A stretch of 10,067 bases of DNA from the NCBI GenBank assembly GCA_964445575.1, contig CAYULB010000067.1:1-10067 (forward strand), given 5' to 3'. The stretch's first letter is position 1. Each line of letters starts with the position of its first letter. Position numbers and translations under genes: made by a program. Origin of the DNA: WJMT01 sp964445575 (GTDB lineage: Bacteria > Acidobacteriota > Aminicenantia > Aminicenantales > Aminicenantaceae). The notes under the pieces were generated by a model, which saw nothing but the letters and a program-made list of their open reading frames with translations, was not told the origin of the DNA and made no database searches. Shown one piece after another: positions 5,911 through 10,067 of this stretch.

Positions 5911-5935
5911 TATATATATCCAAAATATATTGAAA
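5905..5935. promoter_or_regulatory. Perfect 11-bp inverted repeat over the M16 promoter (operator-like)
   Basis: TTTCAATATAT (5905-5915) and ATATATTGAAA (5925-5935) are exact reverse complements separated by 9 bases. The dyad begins 10 bases after the trmO stop and its promoter-proximal arm contains the -35 TTGAAA of the M16 promoter, so a dimeric regulator bound here would block or modulate RNA polymerase. As an RNA hairpin it is all A-U apart from one pair per arm and no T run follows, so a terminator for trmO is less likely. Confidence 0.5.
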
Positions 5936-5944
5936 GAGGGCAAT

Positions 5945-6391
5945 CTATTTTCTAAATTTTGACAGCCAGCCAAAGGAAGCGTTTTTCTTTAGGTCCCTTC
6001 GGGTATAGGGTTTGATATCGAGTATGGGAGTTCCTTCAATCATATCAATACCAGATACTTTAAGGACATTCCCTTCTCTTTTTATTAATTTGACCACAGT
6101 CATCCCTATGGGGTTGGGTCTGTCCGGGCTTCTGGTAGAGAAAACCCCTCTTTTCTTTCGGTCATGAGGGGGATGAGCAAAAAGATTTTTTTGCCTGGAT
6201 TTGTGGAATTTAAATATGATGATAAGATGAGAAAATCCGTCTATGTCTTTTAGTCCCGGTTCAAATTCATGGTAAATCTCAAGCTCTCCTTCGACATCAT
6301 TGTTTCCACTGGTTTCCTCTCTTTTTTTTCTCTTTATGTCTTCTCTGTTTTTAAAAGGGGAATGGACGATTCCAATGGGACTAATAGACAT
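5945..6391 (-). CDS. trmO: tRNA (N6-threonylcarbamoyladenosine37-N6)-methyltransferase TrmO
   Basis: TsaA/TrmO-like protein (UPF0066) of 148 residues from the chosen start. The family methylates t6A37 to m6t6A in tRNA-Thr(GGU) using S-adenosylmethionine through a beta-barrel fold unrelated to Rossmann methyltransferases. Visible marks are SPIGIVHSPF at the N-terminus, GVFSTRSPDRPNPIGMT, and EGTPILDIKPY near the end, in the normal order. An upstream in-frame ATG at 6442 would add 17 residues unlike the family and overlap ilvE by 62 bases. The ATG at 6391 puts the conserved strand at residue 3 and overlaps the ilvE stop by only 11 bases, so I chose it, although no strong Shine-Dalgarno is seen at either. 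It is probably last in the brnQ-methyltransferase-ilvE-trmO unit and expressed by coupling. Confidence 0.85.
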   Translation of the reverse strand: MSISPIGIVHSPFKNREDIKRKKREETSGNNDVEGELEIYHEFEPGLKDIDGFSHLIIIFKFHKSRQKNLFAHPPHDRKKRGVFSTRSPDRPNPIGMTVVKLIKREGNVLKVSGIDMIEGTPILDIKPYTRRDLKKNASFGWLSKFRK

Positions 6392-7343
6392 ACGTGAGCC
6401 ACTTTTCGTATTTTTTGATTTTTCCTCTAACACAGTCCGCATAAGTGTTTTTTATCTTTTTTGTTATTTCACCTGGTTTTCCGTTTCCAATGATGTAATC
6501 TTTTTCAGGTTTATTTTTATCAGAAGCGTCTTTTGCTTTTGTAATGGAAGCTATTTCTGCAGCGGTTCCGGAAAAGAAAGCCTCATCTGCATTGAGGAAG
6601 TCCTGTTTTGTAATGGGTTCGACTTTAGTTTTTATCTCCAGATCCTCAGCAATTTCCAGAATGCTGCCTCTTGTTATTCCTTCCAATACAGATTCTGAAC
6701 GGTCATTGGTTCTCAGGGCTCCGTCTTTATAAATAAAGATATTTTCTCCAGGCCCTTCCGCCACGTTTTTTTCGAGATTGAGAAACACCGCCTCATCGCA
6801 TCCTTTTTCCCTTGCAATAAGACCGCAGATAGTAGACTGAACATAGATCCCGCCCAGTTTTGCAGACATATCATACTGACTGTGATGGACTCTCCTCCAG
6901 GGAAGGATGTAGACACAAACTCCTTTTGAAGCATTTTCTCCAAGATAAGCGCCCCATTCCCATGCTCCTACCAAAAGTTCAACCGGAGATGTTTTGGGAA
7001 TAAGGCCCAAGTTTCCGTAGGAATAAAACAAAAGGGGCCGGATATAAGCGGCTTCCAGCTTGTTTCCCCTGATCACTTCTTTGATGATTTCAGTGATTTC
7101 TGGTATGGAATAAGGCGATTTCATTTTCAGAATACTGGCTGAATGCATGAACCTTTCTAAATGTTCTTTAAGCCGGAATACAGCCGGCCCTTTAGGGGTT
7201 TTATAGGCTCTGATGCCTTCGAATACAGAATTTCCATAATGCAGGGCATGAGTCATGGGATGTATTATAGCCTCTGACCAGTCATAAAATTTACCCATGA
7301 ACCAGTATTTTTTTGCTTTAGGAAAGTTTTTATTCGTGAACAT
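6381..7343 (-). CDS. ilvE: Branched-chain amino acid aminotransferase (class IV PLP)
   Basis: A 320-residue fold-type IV aminotransferase of the IlvE type, which exchanges amino groups between Leu, Ile or Val and 2-oxoglutarate, in the cytoplasm. Visible: HYGNSVFEGIRAY (35-47), the segment before the active-site lysine and the lysine itself in SAKLGGIY (K162), EGPGENIF (196-203), LEGITRGSI (220-228) in the cofactor phosphate site, and GTAAEIASI (259-267). The length is close to that of E. coli IlvE (about 309). D-amino-acid aminotransferase and aminodeoxychorismate lyase are relatives, but the HYG-SVFEGIR and GENIF signatures favour the branched-chain enzyme. The start follows AAGGAGA (7348-7354). 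It lies 47 bases after the methyltransferase and in the same run as the BrnQ transporter, which supports a branched-chain substrate; the direction (synthesis or breakdown) cannot be told. Confidence 0.9.
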   Translation of the reverse strand: MFTNKNFPKAKKYWFMGKFYDWSEAIIHPMTHALHYGNSVFEGIRAYKTPKGPAVFRLKEHLERFMHSASILKMKSPYSIPEITEIIKEVIRGNKLEAAYIRPLLFYSYGNLGLIPKTSPVELLVGAWEWGAYLGENASKGVCVYILPWRRVHHSQYDMSAKLGGIYVQSTICGLIAREKGCDEAVFLNLEKNVAEGPGENIFIYKDGALRTNDRSESVLEGITRGSILEIAEDLEIKTKVEPITKQDFLNADEAFFSGTAAEIASITKAKDASDKNKPEKDYIIGNGKPGEITKKIKNTYADCVRGKIKKYEKWLTYVY

Positions 7344-7390
7344 TGCGTCTCCTTTGGCTGTTTTTTGTCATTCCTGAAGATACCTATATA

Positions 7391-8017
7391 TCAGATTTTT
7401 TGTGCTTTTAAAACAATAAATCCTCCTTTATTATATCCTTTTTTGGGAGTTTCGTCTTTAGTGCTTTTTTTTAGGGACTGAAAAAGAGTCTGTCTTGAAT
7501 CAATGAACTGGAAACCGGTTTCGATGAATATTTCAAGAATCTTTTCTGGGTATAAGAAATGAGCGTGTCTATAAAATATACTTTTTTCCCTTTTCTTTTG
7601 GTATTCCGCACCCACCAAGCTGTTCTTGTTAATCATTCCGATTATCAAATAACCCTTTTTTTTTAAAGTTCTTCTAGCTTCCCGGATGACTTTCACCACA
7701 TCATCTAGAAAACATATTGTTACCACAATCAGGATGCAATGAAAAGACTCATCTTTAAAAGGAAGCTCTTCTCCTTTTCCCAGGACTGCTTTGATTCCTC
7801 TTTTCTTTGCCAGTTGAAGCATATTCAGAGAAGGGTCTACTCCAAACTCCACGTGAAAAGGAGAGGCAAACCTTCCTGTTCCTACGCCGATTTCCAGTCC
7901 TGTTCCCGAAGAAATGAGTTCTTTAACCGCCCGGAGCTCGGATTTATAAACAGCTTGGTTATTTTGGTACCACTTATCGTACTCACGCCAATTTTTATCA
8001 AACAAATGACTTTTCAT
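7391..8017 (-). CDS. Class I SAM-dependent methyltransferase, substrate unknown
   Basis: A 208-residue Rossmann-fold methyltransferase (Methyltransf_11 type). Motif I is LEIGVGTGRF (41-50) with E42 and the Gly-rich loop G44-G48. GVDPS (59-63) supplies the acidic residue (D61) that normally contacts the ribose of S-adenosylmethionine, and GEELPFKDESF (82-92) is the usual post-motif segment. The C-terminal third (for example FYRHAHFLYPEKILEIF) has no recognised substrate domain; ubiquinone/menaquinone-type and small-molecule methyltransferases share this layout. It is 37 bases after brnQ and 47 before ilvE, on the same strand, so very probably co-transcribed, but nothing in it ties it to branched-chain metabolism. 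The Shine-Dalgarno is weak (AGAGA), preceded by a five-codon ATG mini-frame. Confidence 0.85.
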   Translation of the reverse strand: MKSHLFDKNWREYDKWYQNNQAVYKSELRAVKELISSGTGLEIGVGTGRFASPFHVEFGVDPSLNMLQLAKKRGIKAVLGKGEELPFKDESFHCILIVVTICFLDDVVKVIREARRTLKKKGYLIIGMINKNSLVGAEYQKKREKSIFYRHAHFLYPEKILEIFIETGFQFIDSRQTLFQSLKKSTKDETPKKGYNKGGFIVLKAQKI

Positions 8018-8054
8018 TTTATCTCTGCTTCTTCATTGTTGAAAATCTCAAGAT

Positions 8055-9347
8055 CTATTTTGCTTTTGTGGATTTTCTATAGGCCGTCACCGCCCCTATG
8101 ATGCCCCCGATTAAAGCAGGAATGATCCAGGGGAATCCATCTTTAGCCAGAGGAATATAGGAGATAAGGTTATTGGCAAAAGCAATGGGAAGGCCTGCAG
8201 AAGTCAGGGCATCAAAAGCACTTATAGCCAGGGCTCCAACCACAGCTCCCCTGAAAATATTTCTATGGAGCTTTTTCCCGCCAAAAATGGTAAGAAGGAT
8301 CAAAATGATGGCCACAGGATAGACCATAACCAGGAAAGGAACCGCAATTTGAACAATCTTATTGACTCCAACGGTGGCAAATACGCCGCTGAAGAGAACC
8401 GTAAACACACAGATAACCCTGTATTTTAATTTCCCTTTACTTATAGAGCTGAAATAATCTCCCACTGTGGCGGTCAAGCCTATGGAAGTGGTCAAACAAG
8501 CCAGCGACACAGCCAGTCCCAAAGCCACTTTTCCGGTATTTCCCAGGATTTGATAGGCAATGTTTATGAGGAGCTCTGTCCGCTCAATATCAGCTGAGAA
8601 CAGGCTTCGGGAAGTGGCTCCGAGATACATCAGTCCTCCGTAGACAAAACCCAGACCTGAAGCTGCAATGATTCCTGCCAGAGAAGCCATTTTTACCTGG
8701 TCTTTAACCTTTTTGTATCCCTTAAATATCAGGGCCGCAATGATGATCTCTGCAAACACGATGGAAGCCATGGCATCCATTGTTTGATATCCTTCCCTGA
8801 AAGCAGAGGAGAAGGGAGAAAGAAGGCTGCCTTCAGTGGGAGTTGCTATAGGAAAAAGGATTCCTTTGAGGATAATAAAGACCAGAGTGATAAGCAGAAA
8901 AGGGGTCAGAATTTTTCCGATTTTATCCACTACTTTGGATTGGTTGAGGGCAAAAAAGAAGGTAATAGAAAAAAATATCAGTGACCCCACTGCCCGGCTT
9001 ATCCAAGGAATATTGGGCAGGATCCCCATTTCGTAAGTCACGGCAGCTGTTCGAGGTATAGCCAAAAGGGGTCCGATAGCCAGGATAATCACAATGCTCA
9101 AGACCCGGGCGAATTTAGGTCCCACCCGTCCAGCAAGGTGCTCAACGGTTCCTCCGGCTCGGGCCGAGGCAATGATTCCCATGAGAGGCATGCCGATTCC
9201 TGTAATAAGAAAACCAACCAGAGCCACGGTCCAAACAGATCCTGAGAGAAAACCCATGTAAGGAGGGAAAATAAGATTGCCAGCCCCAAAAAACATGGCG
9301 AACAGAGCAAATCCCACCACTCCGGTGTCATATATTTTTTTGTTCAT
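8055..9347 (-). CDS. brnQ: Branched-chain amino acid transport protein BrnQ (LIVCS family)
   Basis: An inner-membrane cation symporter for Leu, Ile and Val, 430 residues from the chosen start, matching the usual size of about 440. The N-terminus reads MNKKIYDTGVVGFALF followed by AMFFGAGNLIFPPYMGF, the family hallmark. Hydrophobic segments recur along the whole length, consistent with about 12 membrane helices, and the end is short and basic (YRKSTKAK). The frame also extends to a TTG at 9401, but that TTG is part of a perfect -35 hexamer (TTGACA), and the extra 18 residues are not membrane-protein-like, so the ATG at 9347 with AAAGAGAG upstream is preferred. It heads a run with a methyltransferase, ilvE and trmO, linking uptake of branched-chain amino acids with their transamination. 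Confidence 0.92.
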   Translation of the reverse strand: MNKKIYDTGVVGFALFAMFFGAGNLIFPPYMGFLSGSVWTVALVGFLITGIGMPLMGIIASARAGGTVEHLAGRVGPKFARVLSIVIILAIGPLLAIPRTAAVTYEMGILPNIPWISRAVGSLIFFSITFFFALNQSKVVDKIGKILTPFLLITLVFIILKGILFPIATPTEGSLLSPFSSAFREGYQTMDAMASIVFAEIIIAALIFKGYKKVKDQVKMASLAGIIAASGLGFVYGGLMYLGATSRSLFSADIERTELLINIAYQILGNTGKVALGLAVSLACLTTSIGLTATVGDYFSSISKGKLKYRVICVFTVLFSGVFATVGVNKIVQIAVPFLVMVYPVAIILILLTIFGGKKLHRNIFRGAVVGALAISAFDALTSAGLPIAFANNLISYIPLAKDGFPWIIPALIGGIIGAVTAYRKSTKAK

Positions 9348-9372
9348 CCGGAAAGCTCTCTTTAAATAAATT

Positions 9373-9401
9373 TGTATACCAGAGGCCGGGACAGATGTCA
9401 A
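9373..9401 (-). promoter_or_regulatory. Sigma70-type promoter of brnQ
   Basis: On the minus strand a perfect TTGACA (plus 9396-9401) is followed after 17 bases by TATACA (plus 9373-9378), preceded by TGG as in extended -10 promoters. The predicted start near 9366 leaves a leader of about 19 nt holding AAAGAGAG before the ATG at 9347. No attenuator or riboswitch fits in so short a leader. This is the best promoter match in the window. Confidence 0.7.
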
Positions 9402-9451
9402 AATATAAAATCAGACCGGAAAAAACCTCTAAAACAATCCTTTGGTGCTGG

Positions 9452-9973
9452 CTATGGTTTGAGAGTGAATTTCCAGGAACACAACACATGAGGAGGATGC
9501 GGGTCTGGAGGACAGCAGAGGCATTCTGTTTCAATCCGAGGGTCTATGGTTTTGGCAAAACCGCTGTATTCCACAATCCCAACAGGCTTGCAGGGAAAGT
9601 CCGGGAGCCCTTTCTTTTTTCTCGCTTCCTGGACTCGGCATTTATTCATATTGAAGACGCAGTGAGTGGAACTTTGTTCTGTGATTTCCTGAACGTTGAT
9701 GTTGGCATACAGTCTGAATTTAAGGGCCTGAATCAAAGCAGGGATTCCTCCCCCCTGCTCAAGGCCCAGCCTTTTCATGATTCTTTTGGCTTCGATAACA
9801 GTGAATTTTTCCCAGGCCCTGCGGTCAAGCTCTATAGCCGTGTCCATTCCCAGTTCCTTTTCCACAGCTTGAAACCACAACCCGTCATGAGCCAGCCAGT
9901 TTTTGGAATAGTCTTTAAGAAGCTCCAGAAGCTCTTCCTTAGTGAGGTCTTTTATTTCTTTTGTTTTTTTCAT
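9452..9973 (-). CDS. Cys-rich DUF6125-like cytosolic protein, function unknown
   Basis: A 173-residue soluble protein. The N-terminal part is helical and charged, with HDGLWFQAVEKELGMDTAIE (29-48) and RRAWEKFTVIEAKRIMKRLG (51-70). The second half is Cys-rich: C105, C112, C128, the C-x-C-C at 151-154 followed by PPDPHPPH, and C165 in CSWKF. I associate this layout with DUF6125, related to proteins annotated as L-2-amino-thiazoline-4-carboxylic acid hydrolase-like; that is recall, untested. Clustered Cys and His suggest a metal or Fe-S site, or a redox role. No signal peptide or membrane segment is seen. The ATG overlaps the stop of the upstream gene as ATGA, with no good Shine-Dalgarno of its own, so translation is probably coupled and the two products may act together. 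A 104-bp gap with its own promoter separates it from brnQ. Confidence 0.7.
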   Translation of the reverse strand: MKKTKEIKDLTKEELLELLKDYSKNWLAHDGLWFQAVEKELGMDTAIELDRRAWEKFTVIEAKRIMKRLGLEQGGGIPALIQALKFRLYANINVQEITEQSSTHCVFNMNKCRVQEARKKKGLPDFPCKPVGIVEYSGFAKTIDPRIETECLCCPPDPHPPHVLCSWKFTLKP

Positions 9974-10067
9974 TTCAGTTCATAATAATCTTGATCTTTA
10001 TAAGTAACTGTTTTTATTTTATCTTCTTTTTTCAATAGATCTATGTATTTAAGGACTTCATTCTTAT
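9970..10067 (-). CDS. C-terminal end of a gene cut by the window edge, winged-helix-like
   Basis: The minus-strand frame is open from the edge to TGA at 9970-9972 and shows 31 residues, beginning KNEVLKYIDLLKKEDKIK and ending DYYELK. The pattern of an amphipathic helix, a basic turn and two short strands ending in YYEL resembles the tail of a winged helix. The C-terminal winged helix of MBL-fold metallohydrolases (BLACT_WH type) is one candidate and a small transcription regulator another; 31 residues do not decide. It overlaps the next gene by four bases (ATGA), which argues that it is a real coding end and that the two form an operon. Confidence 0.6.
   Translation of the reverse strand, partial: KNEVLKYIDLLKKEDKIKTVTYKDQDYYELK

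Noticed and set aside
8041..8077. GAAAATC/GATTTTC inverted repeat at the brnQ-methyltransferase junction as a terminator
   Set aside because: The arms are only 7 bp, 23 bases apart, partly inside brnQ, and no T run follows; the genes are more likely co-transcribed.
9395..9985. 196-codon plus-strand ORF opposite the DUF6125-like gene
   Set aside because: The minus-strand frame has the ATGA coupling, ordered Cys motifs and family-like segments. The plus frame has odd composition and no family resemblance, and the neighbouring minus-strand gene extends into it.

Overview
The window looks like chromosomal DNA of a Gram-negative (diderm), AT-rich bacterium. The support is indirect: a periplasmic M16 peptidase pair with export signals, one member probably a lipoprotein, a BrnQ-type inner-membrane transporter, NikR, and good Shine-Dalgarno sites. 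The style of the M16 pair, the aromatic-amino-acid-decarboxylase-like enzyme and the DUF6125-like protein would fit the Acidobacteriota (for example Aminicenantia) or a neighbouring anaerobic lineage. That placement is an impression and was not tested. No tRNA, rRNA, CRISPR array, transposase or phage gene was seen.

Left part, + strand (1-2832): a GC-richer hairpin element flanked by an 8-bp direct repeat lies at the edge, followed by a possible 39-residue small gene, then nikR with a strong terminator. About 570 bp of AT-rich non-coding DNA follows, holding a 24-bp imperfect direct repeat, a possible promoter and a mini-ORF with five AUA codons. Next is a group II PLP-dependent decarboxylase closest to aromatic-L-amino-acid decarboxylases, ending at a terminator. 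That terminator lies inside the antisense of a broken gene fragment (2705-2880, - strand), a frameshifted carbohydrate-binding-like C-terminus.

Right part, - strand (10067 down to 2988): all intact genes point left. In transcription order they are the end of a gene cut by the window edge, possibly the winged-helix tail of an MBL-fold hydrolase; a Cys-rich DUF6125-like protein coupled to it by an ATGA overlap; brnQ with its own sigma70-type promoter; a class I methyltransferase; a branched-chain aminotransferase (ilvE-like); and trmO (tRNA m6t6A methyltransferase). A second promoter, overlapped by a perfect 11-bp inverted repeat, then precedes an ATGA-coupled pair of M16 peptidases, one with the zinc motif and one without it.

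How the genes fit together: brnQ and the aminotransferase make a branched-chain amino acid import and transamination unit, carrying the methyltransferase and trmO along. The M16 pair probably forms a periplasmic heterodimer that degrades peptides, and the decarboxylase consumes aromatic amino acids. Together this suggests a peptide- and amino-acid-using lifestyle, which is inference. I did not find a clear new multi-gene system. The best leads are the Cys-rich DUF6125 pair at the right edge, the pseudogene that now supplies a terminator, the operator-like dyad before the M16 genes, and the hairpin element at the left edge.
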